DNA from: an uncultured Pseudomonadales bacterium
Lineage (GTDB): Bacteria; Pseudomonadota; Gammaproteobacteria; Pseudomonadales; Balneatricaceae
Direction of reading: 5' to 3'
Length of the DNA stretch: 64,000 bases
NCBI GenBank assembly: GCA_937773555.1
Contig: CALJVT010000002.1
Coordinates: 742,501 to 806,500, forward strand
Shown: positions 19,746 to 29,992 of the stretch, piece after piece
Position numbering within the stretch: the stretch's first letter is position 1
How the letters are laid out: every line of letters starts with the position of its first letter
Notes under the pieces: model-generated
The model's input: the letters and a program-made list of their open reading frames with translations, nothing else
Told to the model about the DNA's origin: nothing
Database searches by the model: none
Made by a program: the position numbers and the translations under genes

Positions 19746-20942
19746 ATGAGTCGTGCGAATCGTTGGTTATTGCCAGATGGTGTAAAAGAAGTGTTACCGC
19801 CTGAAGCTTCGCGTATAGAGGGCCTTCGCCGCACGGTGGTGGACTTATATCAAGCGTGGGGCTATGACTTAGTTATGCCACCGCTTATTGAATATATTGA
19901 TTCATTACTCATTGGTACTGGTGATGACTTAGATTTAGCGACGTTTAAGGTGATTGATCAAAAAACGGGTCGCACCATGGGGATTCGTGCAGACATTACT
20001 CCCCAGGTAGCTCGTATTGATGCCCACAGTATTGATTGCGATGGCATTAACCGCATGTGTTACTCCAATACGGTATTGCATACCAGTGCAGCTAATCCAT
20101 TGGCCTCTCGTAGCCCATTGCAGGTGGGTGCGGAGCTTTATGGCCACGCTGGTATTGAGAGTGACCTTGAGGTTATTAGCTTGATGCTAGAAACCCTCAC
20201 GAGTGTTGGCATTAAACATCCCATTACCTTAGATTTAGGTCATGTAGGTATTTATCGTGGCTTAATTGAGGCCATAGGCTTAGCTGCTGAGGATGAACGA
20301 GAATTATTTAATCTGCTGCAAAGTAAAGCTGTAGCAGATATTGACGCCCTGGTCTGTGCAATGGACTTGACCGATGAGGCAAAAACCGTATTGTCGCAGT
20401 TGCCCCGCTTATATGGTGAGGTTTCGGTGTTAAAGCAGGCAGAGCAGGTGTTTGGCAATGTGTCGGCAAAGGTTTCCGTTGCCATCAGGTACCTAAGTGA
20501 ATTAGCCGAAGCAGTTAAGGCACGCTTCCCGCAGGTGACTTTGTACTTTGACCTGGCTGAACTACGGGGTTACGAATACCATACGGGGGTTGTTTTTGCT
20601 GCCCTCACACCGGCCTTTGGGCAGGCTATTGCTAAAGGGGGTCGTTATGATGATATTGGCAAGGTGTTTGGCCGAGCGCGCCCAGCAACAGGATTTAGTG
20701 CTGACTTAAAGGTGCTGTCAGAGCTGTCTGAAGTGCCTTTAGTTAAGGCGCATGGCATTGCCACGCCAGCTGAAGTAGGTTTGAGCAGTGAGCAGCGTCA
20801 AAGCCTATGGCTCATGCAGTCTCAGCTTCGCTTACAGGGTGAGTGTTTGGTTGCACAGTTATCTGATAGCCCTACGCCACAAGAGTGTTCTCGCCAATTA
20901 GTATGGCAAAATGATGCTTGGAAAATTGTCCCAGCACACTAA
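19746..20942 (+). CDS. hisZ: ATP phosphoribosyltransferase regulatory subunit HisZ
   Basis: Catalytically inactive histidyl-tRNA synthetase paralog that activates the short form of HisG in histidine synthesis. Class II motif 2-like MGIRADITPQVARI and YYHTG-type ELRGYEYHTGVVF segments are seen; there is no anticodon-binding domain. 398 aa. AGGAA precedes the ATG. Presence of hisZ implies a short HisG elsewhere in the genome, and the purA-adjacent site is common in non-enteric gammaproteobacteria. Confidence 0.95.
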   Translation: MSRANRWLLPDGVKEVLPPEASRIEGLRRTVVDLYQAWGYDLVMPPLIEYIDSLLIGTGDDLDLATFKVIDQKTGRTMGIRADITPQVARIDAHSIDCDGINRMCYSNTVLHTSAANPLASRSPLQVGAELYGHAGIESDLEVISLMLETLTSVGIKHPITLDLGHVGIYRGLIEAIGLAAEDERELFNLLQSKAVADIDALVCAMDLTDEAKTVLSQLPRLYGEVSVLKQAEQVFGNVSAKVSVAIRYLSELAEAVKARFPQVTLYFDLAELRGYEYHTGVVFAALTPAFGQAIAKGGRYDDIGKVFGRARPATGFSADLKVLSELSEVPLVKAHGIATPAEVGLSSEQRQSLWLMQSQLRLQGECLVAQLSDSPTPQECSRQLVWQNDAWKIVPAH

Positions 20943-20948
20943 GTTTAG

Positions 20949-22322
<1,374 letters not shown>

Positions 22323-22328
22323 GAAAAA

Positions 22329-24722
22329 ATGACACAAATAGACGATCCACACGCTCAGCGTGAGGCGCAAAAGTACGACAACCCAATTCCCAGCCGTGAA
22401 TTCATTATGGATCACTTGCGTGACCGTAGTGGCCCAGCAACGCTGAAACAGGTTAGTTTTGAACTGGCCTTGTTTGAGGCAGAAGATGTAGAAGCACTGC
22501 GTCGCCGATTACGTGCTATGGAACGTGACGGCCAGCTGATAAGTGATCGCAAAGGTGCTTATGGCGCAATCCATAAGATGGACCTTATCCATGGCCGAAT
22601 TATAGGCCACCGAGATGGCTTTGGTTTTTTAAAGCCTGATGAGGGTGGTGATGATTTATTTCTTAGCCATCGTCAAATGCGTGCAGTTTTAGATGGCGAC
22701 AAGGCCTTAGCTCGCATTATTGGAGTAGACCGCAAAGGCCGCAGCGAAGGTGCTATTGTTGAAGTGACTGAGCACAATACTCAGCAAGTTGTGGGGCGGT
22801 TAACAAAAGAAAATGGCATTTGTTTTGTGCGTCCAGATAATCAGCGTATTAGCCAAGATGTTCTTATTTCAAGCGACAACGTACTTCAAGCTCAGCACGG
22901 GCAGTACGTTACTGTGCGTATTACTCACCAGCCAAACAAGCGCAATCAGGCCGTTGGTGAAATTGCTGAAATTTTGGGTGAGCACATGGCTCCAGGAATG
23001 GAGATTGATGTGGCTATTAGAACCCACGAAATACCCCATGAATGGCCATTAGAGGCCAGCCTTGAAGCTGCTCAACTTGCTCCACAAGTCACAGAAGCTG
23101 ACAAGCATGATCGCATTGATCTTCGTGAAATGCCTTTTGTAACTATCGATGGTGAGGATGCCCGCGACTTTGATGATGCAGTTTATTGCCGTAAGCGAAC
23201 TTTAGGTGGCTGGCGGTTATACGTTGCTATTGCTGACGTAAGCCATTATGTTCGCATTGGCACAGCTTTAGATACAGAAGCCCATAGGCGTGCAACCTCA
23301 GTGTATTTTCCTGAGCGAGTCATCCCTATGTTGCCAGAAGCTATCTCCAACGGTTTATGCTCTCTTAACCCCCATGTTGATCGGTTGGTCATGGTGTGTG
23401 AAATGACCATTAGCAGTAAGGGTAAGTTGAGTGGCTACGAGTTTTATGAGGGGCTCATTCACTCTCACGCCCGTTTAACTTACACCAAAGTGGGTGCAAT
23501 GTTGGATTCAGGTGATGAGCAATGCCTGCCGTTGCGCCAAGAATATAGCCATGTAGTGCAACCTGTAGACCAATTGCATAAGCTTTATGCTGCCTTACGC
23601 TCTGCCCGTGACGCACGCGGTGCCATTGATTTTGAAACCCAAGAAACACGTATTATTTTTGGTGAAGACCGCAAAATAACTGACATAGTGCCAGTGCATC
23701 GCAACGATGCTCATAAGCTGATTGAAGAGTGCATGTTAGCGGCTAACGTAAGCACGGCTAAGTTTCTAGCAAAGCATAAATTAGATGGTTTGTTCCGCGT
23801 GCATAAAGGGCCTAAGCCTAGCAAGTTAGAAAACTTGCGTGGATTTTTAGGTGAAATGAGCCTGTCATTACCAGGTGGCGAAGAGCCAAAACCAAAACAT
23901 TATCAGGCGCTATTGAGCTCTATTAAGGGCCGTCCTGACGCTCACTTAGTGCAAACGGTGATGTTACGATCGTTAAGTCAGGCTGTTTATACGCCAGAAA
24001 ACGAAGGCCATTTTGGTTTGGGTTATGACGCATACGCGCATTTTACATCGCCCATTCGTCGCTATCCAGACTTGCTAGTTCACAGAGCCATACGCAGTGT
24101 CATTCAAAGTAAGCAGTTGAGCCGGTATGTAAAGCGAATTAAAGCCACGAAAAAGCAACCAGATTCGCCTTGGTATCCTTATTCCACTGCAGACGTAGTG
24201 GTCTTAGGTGAACATTGCTCAATGGCTGAGCGTCGTGCAGATGCTGCGGTGTGGGATGTAGAAGGTTGGCTTAAGTGTGAATATATGCAAGGCCACATTG
24301 GTGACTACTTCCACGGTACCATTAATGCGGTGACTAGTTTTGGTTTGTTTGTAGAGTTAGCTGACGTTTATGTTGAAGGGCTCGTACACATTAGTGCGTT
24401 ACCAGGTGATTATTATCACTTTGATGCGGCTAAGCATCGTCTCGAAGGAGAGCGCAGTGGTAAAAGTTTCCGCTTAGGTGACAGCATTGAAGTGCAAGTG
24501 GTTCGGGTAGACCTAGACGAAAAGAAAATTGATTTTGAGTTGGCTGATGCACCACCAAAAACTAAGCCAAAGTCTAAGCCTAAGCCTAAGCCTAAGCCTA
24601 AGCCTAAGCCTAAGCCTAAGCCAAAAAATTCTGATGCAAAAATAGAGACCCCTTTGTTCGATCAAAAGGGTAAGCCCTCCGGCGTTGCAAGAAAGCCTCG
24701 CCGTAAAAAGACTACGCCGTAA
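22329..24722 (+). CDS. rnr: ribonuclease R
   Basis: Processive 3'-5' exoribonuclease that degrades structured RNA and acts with trans-translation. Layout: N-terminal helix-turn-helix (about 20-85), cold-shock domains (about 90-240), RNB catalytic domain (DGEDARDFDDAVY with catalytic aspartates), S1 domain (about 655-735), then a basic tail. The tail holds an unusual (Lys-Pro)n run encoded by a perfect hexanucleotide repeat (see repeat entry). 797 aa. AGGA lies just before the ATG, and rlmB follows. Confidence 0.96.
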   Translation: MTQIDDPHAQREAQKYDNPIPSREFIMDHLRDRSGPATLKQVSFELALFEAEDVEALRRRLRAMERDGQLISDRKGAYGAIHKMDLIHGRIIGHRDGFGFLKPDEGGDDLFLSHRQMRAVLDGDKALARIIGVDRKGRSEGAIVEVTEHNTQQVVGRLTKENGICFVRPDNQRISQDVLISSDNVLQAQHGQYVTVRITHQPNKRNQAVGEIAEILGEHMAPGMEIDVAIRTHEIPHEWPLEASLEAAQLAPQVTEADKHDRIDLREMPFVTIDGEDARDFDDAVYCRKRTLGGWRLYVAIADVSHYVRIGTALDTEAHRRATSVYFPERVIPMLPEAISNGLCSLNPHVDRLVMVCEMTISSKGKLSGYEFYEGLIHSHARLTYTKVGAMLDSGDEQCLPLRQEYSHVVQPVDQLHKLYAALRSARDARGAIDFETQETRIIFGEDRKITDIVPVHRNDAHKLIEECMLAANVSTAKFLAKHKLDGLFRVHKGPKPSKLENLRGFLGEMSLSLPGGEEPKPKHYQALLSSIKGRPDAHLVQTVMLRSLSQAVYTPENEGHFGLGYDAYAHFTSPIRRYPDLLVHRAIRSVIQSKQLSRYVKRIKATKKQPDSPWYPYSTADVVVLGEHCSMAERRADAAVWDVEGWLKCEYMQGHIGDYFHGTINAVTSFGLFVELADVYVEGLVHISALPGDYYHFDAAKHRLEGERSGKSFRLGDSIEVQVVRVDLDEKKIDFELADAPPKTKPKSKPKPKPKPKPKPKPKPKNSDAKIETPLFDQKGKPSGVARKPRRKKTTP
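24574..24621 (+). repeat. eight tandem CTAAGC hexamers in the rnr tail
   Basis: Eight exact copies of CTAAGC lie end to end within the rnr coding sequence, encoding alternating Lys and Pro. The unit is a multiple of three, so gain or loss of copies changes tail length without shifting the frame. Confidence 0.95.
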
Positions 24723-24747
24723 AAAAGATATCTGAGACTCGTTAATT

Positions 24748-25485
24748 ATGGCCAACATTGAATACGTCTTTGGCATTCACGCTGTGCAAACTAAATTGCA
24801 ACGCAACCCGGAGCGAGTGCAAGAAATTTGGTTTCAAGAAGGTCGTGAGGACCAGCGCTTAAACCAAGTTAAAGCGCTGGCAGACGAGCAGGGTATTGAG
24901 TGTCAAATTATGCCTCGCCGTGAGTTAGATAATAAGGTGAAGGGTCGGCATCAGGGCGTGGTTGCTGGGTGTACTCCAAACCCTGCTAAAGATGAGCACT
25001 TTCTTACGCAGTTATTAGGAGAGCTTAACGAACCAGCATTTTTGCTGATCTTAGATGGCGTAACAGATCCTCACAATTTAGGTGCTTGCTTGCGTACCGC
25101 GGATGCCGCTGGCGTGCATGCAGTCATTGCGCCCAAAGATAAGTCAGCATCGCTTAATAGCACCGTAAGCAAAGTGGCCTGTGGTGCAGCAGAGAGCATA
25201 CCTTTTGTTCAGGTAACCAACTTAGCGCGCTGCCTCAAAAGTTTGCAGGATGCTGGTGTCTGGATTACAGGGACGGCTGGCGAAGCTACCCAACACATTT
25301 ATCAGACCGACCTTACGGGTAATATGGCTTTAGTGATGGGGGCGGAAGGTGAAGGTATGCGTCGCCTTACCCGCGAAGGATGTGACCAGTTGGTTAAAAT
25401 TCCCATGGCAGGTGAAGTGAGTAGCCTTAATGTTTCTGTGGCTGCTGGTGTATGTTTATTTGAAGCAGTACGCCAGCGCAGTTAG
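24748..25485 (+). CDS. rlmB: 23S rRNA (guanosine-2251-2'-O)-methyltransferase RlmB
   Basis: SpoU-family (SPOUT) methyltransferase acting on the P-loop G2251 of 23S rRNA. The N-terminal substrate-binding domain (1-75) begins [17 protein letters not shown] motifs 1-3 are seen as [31 protein letters not shown] and [18 protein letters not shown]. 245 aa. It is the last gene of the conserved block; in many relatives rpsF follows directly, but here five kilobases of other DNA intervene. Confidence 0.96.
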   Translation: MANIEYVFGIHAVQTKLQRNPERVQEIWFQEGREDQRLNQVKALADEQGIECQIMPRRELDNKVKGRHQGVVAGCTPNPAKDEHFLTQLLGELNEPAFLLILDGVTDPHNLGACLRTADAAGVHAVIAPKDKSASLNSTVSKVACGAAESIPFVQVTNLARCLKSLQDAGVWITGTAGEATQHIYQTDLTGNMALVMGAEGEGMRRLTREGCDQLVKIPMAGEVSSLNVSVAAGVCLFEAVRQRS

Positions 25486-25521
25486 GCTATTCACTTACTT
25501 AGTGTCTTGCTGGATGTGAGA

Positions 25522-25983
25522 CTAATCCTTAAGTAACACGTCTTTAGCTTGGTTGATTTGGCTAGCTAGATAGGTGCTCCCCCCTTTGTCAGGATGGTTC
25601 TTGGCCATTAAACGTTTGTGGGCAGATATTATGTCTTCATGGCTGGCACCTGCTTCAACATCTAAAACTTGCCTAGCTTGTTGCTTATCCATAATGGTTG
25701 CACTGGGTGGGTTGCTCTTAGCGCTGGTTTGGTTAAAACGTTTTATTGTCTGCCACAGACCAAACGCCTGAAGAACGGGCCGTCCATAGACGGCCAGGCC
25801 ACCTATAAGGCTTATCGCTACAGGCCATAAACCGCTCAAAGCCAACCCAATAGCCACTATTGCAATAATGACCACTGCGGTACGTAATAGAAATGGTTTG
25901 CCATTGGTTGGTGCACTATTGAGTAATAAACGGATCAGCAAAGCAACAATCACAATACCTAAAACCCATAATATTAAAATCAT
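25522..25983 (-). CDS. membrane-anchored J-domain protein
   Basis: 153 aa with an N-terminal membrane segment (about 2-20), two more hydrophobic stretches (about 32-70) and a C-terminal partial J domain with the HPDKGG motif (residues ~131-136). This matches DnaJ-like proteins that recruit DnaK to the membrane (TIM14/Pam18-like architecture). The ATG at 25983 has GGAG upstream; a TTG 12 bases earlier is unlikely. Convergent with rlmB. The client is unknown. Confidence 0.85.
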   Translation of the reverse strand: MILILWVLGIVIVALLIRLLLNSAPTNGKPFLLRTAVVIIAIVAIGLALSGLWPVAISLIGGLAVYGRPVLQAFGLWQTIKRFNQTSAKSNPPSATIMDKQQARQVLDVEAGASHEDIISAHKRLMAKNHPDKGGSTYLASQINQAKDVLLKD

Positions 25984-26005
25984 TTTAATCTCCAAATTTT
26001 CTAGG

Positions 26006-27388
26006 TTAGGTTAGTTCGGTGGTCTTAGACGTTAGGATAAGACGTTTTAGGTTGCCGCGTTCACGCAAAGCAAAATAAATAACGACAGCAAAAGCAATCA
26101 CATCTGCAATAGGGAATGAATACCAAATACCATTGATGCCATATATCTTGGGTAGTATCAGCAGAGCAGGGATAAGGATAAGATATATTCTTAAGGACGA
26201 CAAGAAAATAGCTTGGCGTGCCTTCCCAAGAGCCTGAAACAAAGAGCTGATTACGCTGTGGGCATTAGACAATGGGAACAACAAGAACGACCAAAAAGCG
26301 ATGCCTGCTGTGGTGGTTAACAACGCTTGATCTTGGGTAAAAATGCCAATAATTTGGTTAGGTACCAAAAGCATTAAGCCACTTACACCTAAGCCATAAC
26401 ATAGGCTTGCTGTAACGCCTACTTTGATCGTAGACAATACTCGATCATAGTTTTTGGCGCCATAGTTGTAGCCTGCAATAGTTTGAAAAGAAATAGTCAT
26501 TGCAATGGCTGGCAATATAAAAAAGATCATTAGGCGGCCAATAAGCCCATATGAGCTCACATACAGATCGCTGTCAACTTCAGTAAACTGGGTTACTGTG
26601 TAGTTAGTTAGAGCGATAAACACAGATACCCCTGCATGGGAAATTAGAATGGGTATTCCCAGTAAAGTAACACCCTTAAGAATCCCCCAGTTCATCTGAT
26701 AAGCAAACGGGCGTAATTTTAAGTGGGTTTTACCGCCTAAAATGAAATAAAGCATTAAGGCTGCAGCAAATATTTGAGACAAGATGGTAGCGTAAGCTAC
26801 ACCTTCCACGCCCATGTCCAAGACGAAGATAAACACGGCATCTAGCACAATATTTAGTAGCGCGGATGAAACCATGCTAGCCATCATCAGCATGGCTTTG
26901 CCCTCGGCTCTGAGTAAATCACTCGGAATACTGCTCATAAACACAATAGGGAAGCTTAGTAATACCAAAGGCACAAGATAACCATACGCGTATGGCCACA
27001 GTGCTTCTGACACCCCAAGAAATGTGAGCAGGCTATCTATATTCCAATAGGTAGCCAGGGTGATGACTAGAGCCATGGTTAAGGCTAAACGGAAGGCAAT
27101 GTCGATTGTGGTATTCGCTTCAGTTACCTGTTTTGCGCCGAGTTGTCGAGCTACAATTGAAGCCATGCCACTGCCCACTAAAGTAGCCAAAGCAAAGATA
27201 AACATTTGAATTGGAAATACAATGGAAATGCCGCCCATGGCATTGACACCAATTGCGCGGGTAACAAAAATTGCATCAACAACATTGTAAAGGCCGTTCA
27301 CCATCATGCCCACAGCGATTGGAGCAGCCATACCAAAGAATAACCCCATAATAGGTTTAGTGCCGAGGTGGCTGGTGTGCTGGCTCAT
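26006..27388 (-). CDS. MATE-family efflux transporter
   Basis: 460 aa with about twelve membrane segments in two homologous halves; the first half begins GLFFGMAAPIAVGMMVNGLYNVVDAIFV, typical of the MatE domain, although no run here exceeds the usual motif. It exports cationic drugs or metabolites with Na+ or H+ exchange; the substrate cannot be told. AAGGAA precedes the ATG. Upstream of the J-domain gene on the same strand with a 22-base gap, so the two may be co-transcribed. Confidence 0.9.
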   Translation of the reverse strand: MSQHTSHLGTKPIMGLFFGMAAPIAVGMMVNGLYNVVDAIFVTRAIGVNAMGGISIVFPIQMFIFALATLVGSGMASIVARQLGAKQVTEANTTIDIAFRLALTMALVITLATYWNIDSLLTFLGVSEALWPYAYGYLVPLVLLSFPIVFMSSIPSDLLRAEGKAMLMMASMVSSALLNIVLDAVFIFVLDMGVEGVAYATILSQIFAAALMLYFILGGKTHLKLRPFAYQMNWGILKGVTLLGIPILISHAGVSVFIALTNYTVTQFTEVDSDLYVSSYGLIGRLMIFFILPAIAMTISFQTIAGYNYGAKNYDRVLSTIKVGVTASLCYGLGVSGLMLLVPNQIIGIFTQDQALLTTTAGIAFWSFLLFPLSNAHSVISSLFQALGKARQAIFLSSLRIYLILIPALLILPKIYGINGIWYSFPIADVIAFAVVIYFALRERGNLKRLILTSKTTELT

Positions 27389-27510
27389 TGGTGATTCCTT
27401 TTTCCAAGGTGAGTTCTTTTAGTACCAAGGCTTGTGGCCAATGGCAATTAATGGGTTGAGAAATAAGCCCGATTCACCGTGTTGGTATTAGCTAAACAGA
27501 GTGCTCGCAG

Positions 27511-27945
27511 TTATTGGGTGACGTGTTGGAGGGTAGCGATGACTTGGTCGACATCTGCAGCCCAAGCCATAGCAGCGGCGTCGACCTCTTTTAACGGATG
27601 AACAATGTCTTCACTATGCAAGGTAATGTAGGGTGTGCCCATAGCAGCGCAGTATCCAGCATCAAAAGCGGCATTCCATTGTTTGTATTTATCACCAAAT
27701 CTAATAATAGCGATGTCGGCTTGAGCTATAAGGTTTTTAGTGCGAATGGCATTGACCTTCGCCGATTGGTTGTCACGCCAAAAGCTAGTGGCCGTATCTG
27801 CCAAGTGATCACCTGCTGCATCGCTAGCTTCGTGATCAGTGCATGCAGAAGAGAAATTCACAGGAAGTTTAAGTTCTGTGCAACGGTTGATTATTTGTTC
27901 GCGCCAGTCGGTATGTATCTCGCCAGATAAATAGATGTTCCACAT
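27511..27945 (-). CDS. YtoQ-family protein
   Basis: 144 aa beginning WNIYLSGEIHTDWRE, with SDAAGDHLADTATSFWRD and YITLHSEDIVHPLKEVD, the signature segments of the YtoQ family. The fold resembles nucleoside 2-deoxyribosyltransferases (Rossmann-like). No experimentally defined role is known to me. No strong ribosome site is seen before the ATG. It is the last gene before the repeat-bounded island. Confidence 0.85.
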   Translation of the reverse strand: MWNIYLSGEIHTDWREQIINRCTELKLPVNFSSACTDHEASDAAGDHLADTATSFWRDNQSAKVNAIRTKNLIAQADIAIIRFGDKYKQWNAAFDAGYCAAMGTPYITLHSEDIVHPLKEVDAAAMAWAADVDQVIATLQHVTQ

Positions 27946-28052
27946 AGAGTTGTCTCAATTAAGTGTTGGTTTAGTTGGCAAAGGTGCGAGGCACTTATGC
28001 TGTCGATTACATCGTAAATACCGTGTCCAGTTAACGTAATAGGCCCCTAGTT

Positions 28053-28295
28053 TTGCTGGTCTGCTTATTGCAAAGGTGAGCCAGACCAAAGCCAATGTAA
28101 TATAGCAGCCGCTAGGGTTCTAGTCTCGAAAAATACCTGACTAATGATGAATGTTTTTCATTTTAATGGCACAGGTACGCACTGTGTTAATGCTAAGTTA
28201 AATAGAACAACCTAGTCTGCCTTCTACAATGGCTCTAGCGTGTGCCTTGCTAAAATTTTACGTCTAATATGCCATCACAGTTTTAGGTGTAATTT
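28053..28295. repeat. long direct repeat, left copy (decayed rpsF upstream region)
   Basis: About 243 bp that align without net gaps to 30679-30921 (constant offset of 2,626 bases). The best-matching core is near-identical: TGACTAATGATGAATGTTTT and GCACTGTGTTAATGCTAAGT occur in both. The right copy's promoter hexamers are damaged here (-10 reads TCTAAT, -35 reads TGTGCC), and the trailing hairpin has mismatches, so this copy appears to be the one drifting. Confidence 0.92.
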
Positions 28296-28308
28296 ATCGC
28301 CTAAAAAA

Positions 28309-28488
28309 ATGTTACTTTCCATTTCTTCACTAATGACGCTGTGGGTGACATATATTATTCTAGGTAATGAACCAGAGTTTTCTAAATTGTGGGGGCATTC
28401 ATTTTTGTTAGCGCGGCTTGCTGCAGGGGTTATTTTATTTATTAACTCACCTTTAGTACAATGCATTGCACTCAGAGTTTTAGGATAG
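28309..28488 (+). CDS. possible small membrane protein
   Basis: 59 codons from the ATG at 28309 with two hydrophobic segments (about 1-18 and 33-55) and a charged loop (NEPEFSKLWGH). The frame opens further upstream, into the left repeat, at a GTG (28240). There is no clear ribosome site. It starts just after the left promoter-region copy, so it may once have been driven by it. No family is recognised, and it may be non-coding. Confidence 0.35.
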   Translation: MLLSISSLMTLWVTYIILGNEPEFSKLWGHSFLLARLAAGVILFINSPLVQCIALRVLG

Positions 28489-28719
28489 AGCTAGAAAAGA
28501 TGAGGCTCTAGCGATTTGATAGTTCTGTTATGGATAACACAATATACAAAGGCTAACGGAGTCTTCAGGATCGGGGCTCAGTGACCGTTGAATTTTTGCC
28601 ATCTCACATTAGCCTTGATATCAAAAAATTACATCAACTATATGTGTTTGAGCTTTTGATCTAATTCACTTTGGGGCATGTTTGGTCTTCACGTATAGTG
28701 GTTGAGGACCGAACTCAAT

Positions 28720-28965
28720 TTAACGGTCTGTTTCCTCAGATAACGTCAGGGCATCTTCAATCTCTATGCCTAAGTATCGAATTGTGTTGTCTACTTTTTT
28801 CTAGCCTAAAAGTAGTAGCACGGCACTTAGATGTTTAGTGAGTGTTTATATCAACTGAGCTTTGGTTCGTCTCATTGAATGCGTGCCATATAAGTTATCA
28901 TCCAGCCCTAAGCTTAACGACCACGATTTGATAATCTTTGAGTAGTAAGAATAACTAATCGGTTG
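28720..28965 (-). pseudogene. tyrosine recombinase/integrase, C-terminal remnant
   Basis: Only the catalytic end is left, on the minus strand. Read in one frame it gives SLGLDDNLYGTHSMRRTKA, then a stop (28846-28848), then LTKHLSAVLLLLG, a second stop (28801-28803) where the conserved His would be, then NTIRYLGIEIEDAL and a terminal stop at 28720. HSMRR supplies the catalytic His and Arg, and the Tyr of IRYLG is the nucleophile position. Two in-frame stops and a missing N-terminal two-thirds show it is dead. The relatives are integrases of mobile elements, not XerC/XerD. Confidence 0.85.
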
Positions 28966-28967
28966 GC

Positions 28968-29147
28968 CTATTTAGTCTTTAAACGATGCATTCTTTTTTT
29001 GAGCTCTTTTTGAAGAATATTTACGCTATAAGGTGTCATTGCCTTCCACTGTTGGCATTCTTTTCTCGTTCTACCGCACCCCAAACACCAACCCTTGGCG
29101 CTTGAGAAATCACACGCATCGATACAAGGGCTTTTTTTACTTTTCAT
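28968..29147 (-). CDS. small DUF1289 protein
   Basis: 59 codons, ATG at 29147 and TAG at 28968, with AAGGTGAG upstream. The sequence reads MKSKKSPCIDACDF, then GWCLGCGRTRKECQQWKAM: the SPC-x3-C ... C-x2-CGRT-x3-(E)-x2-W pattern of DUF1289, with four cysteines (C8, C12, C21, C24) that probably bind a metal. It is intact and shorter than usual ORF cut-offs. It lies 45 bases after the 150-aa gene on the same strand. A second DUF1289 protein is at 52761-53030. Function unknown. Confidence 0.8.
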   Translation of the reverse strand: MKSKKSPCIDACDFSSAKGWCLGCGRTRKECQQWKAMTPYSVNILQKELKKRMHRLKTK

Positions 29148-29192
29148 TTATTCCATCTCACCTTAATCACTCATGTTCAAACGAACACATTA

Positions 29193-29645
29193 TCAAAGTT
29201 TAAGTAGTACTTGTTCAACGCTGGATTCCAGTACTCGAAGACGGTTAAACTCTTCGAATATGCGTTGCTCTAAGTTTTTAAAATTCAGCGGCAGTGTACG
29301 CTGACAAATACCATAGCTATTTCCCAGTGTTTTATAGCCCTTCCAGCTCTTTATGCGCTCTCCCTCTAGCTCCATAAATTGACGAATAAATTTAGACTGA
29401 GAAGGACAGTCCTCTTCAACATGCATACACACAGGGAACAACTTTTGCTTAATCTGCGGCGCTTCAATAAAGGTCTCAAAGTGAATTCCACCTTGATTTT
29501 GATTGAACCAATTCAGTTTGTAGAGCTGAAGATAGTTCCCACGATTATAAATTCCCCAACCCTCATCAAACCAATTTGCCTGTTGAAGCATTTGCTCAAG
29601 ATTGCGAAACACGCATTTAATGTCTTTCATAAACTCTAATCTCAT
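29193..29645 (-). CDS. hypothetical protein, 150 aa
   Basis: Not recognised. 150 aa from the ATG at 29645; a second Met five residues later (29630) is possible. It is soluble, rich in aromatic residues (NWFDEGWGIYNRGNYLQLYKL) with a Phe/Trp pattern that suggests a compact domain, and predicted helices close the C-terminus (NLEQRIFEEFNRLRVLESSVEQ). No signal or membrane segment. The composition is protein-like and there are no internal stops, so it is probably a real gene of the island, in an operon with the small DUF1289 gene. Confidence 0.6.
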   Translation of the reverse strand: MRLEFMKDIKCVFRNLEQMLQQANWFDEGWGIYNRGNYLQLYKLNWFNQNQGGIHFETFIEAPQIKQKLFPVCMHVEEDCPSQSKFIRQFMELEGERIKSWKGYKTLGNSYGICQRTLPLNFKNLEQRIFEEFNRLRVLESSVEQVLLKL

Positions 29646-29767
29646 CAATTGCGTCAAAAATTTACACGAAACCCTATAGTTAAAAATCCAGACACAGAAT
29701 ACTGCTTTGGATAGAAATTTTCAGCTAACGGGTTTATACGTTTAAATTTAACGCTTGTTATTTAAGG

Positions 29768-29992
29768 TTATTTACGCCGTACATGGTACAAAACAACCAG
29801 GCCACCGAGTGCTGCAGTAACAATTCCCACGAGCAATTCTTGTGGCGCCAAAATGGTTCGGCTTACTAGGTCAACAAACAGCAGAATTACCGCTCCCCCA
29901 AGTGCTATTAAAGGGAGCGCTCGCTTATGGATTACACCAAAAAACGGACGCACAAGGTGCGGCACCATCAGTCCAATAAAACCAACAACACC
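29768..29992 (-). pseudogene. FecCD-type ABC permease, C-terminal remnant
   Basis: The frame reads GVVGFIGLMVPHLVRPFFG, then ALPLIALGGAVILLFVDLVSRTILAPQELLVGIVTAALGG and ends RRK-stop. This is the last quarter of a BtuC/FecCD permease: GF(I/V)GL-x-VPH-x-VR and APxELxVGxxTA are its signature segments. Everything before about 29992 is missing, so it cannot work. It is flanked upstream by an ATG that reads MTPPMKKLNEPVLSVQSLC in another frame, which resembles the beginning of an ABC ATPase. Confidence 0.75.

Noticed and set aside
24513-24776. 87-codon minus-strand frame with a long Leu-Arg repeat
   Set aside because: It is the shadow of the CTAAGC repeat of rnr read backwards; the Leu/Arg alternation has no independent support.
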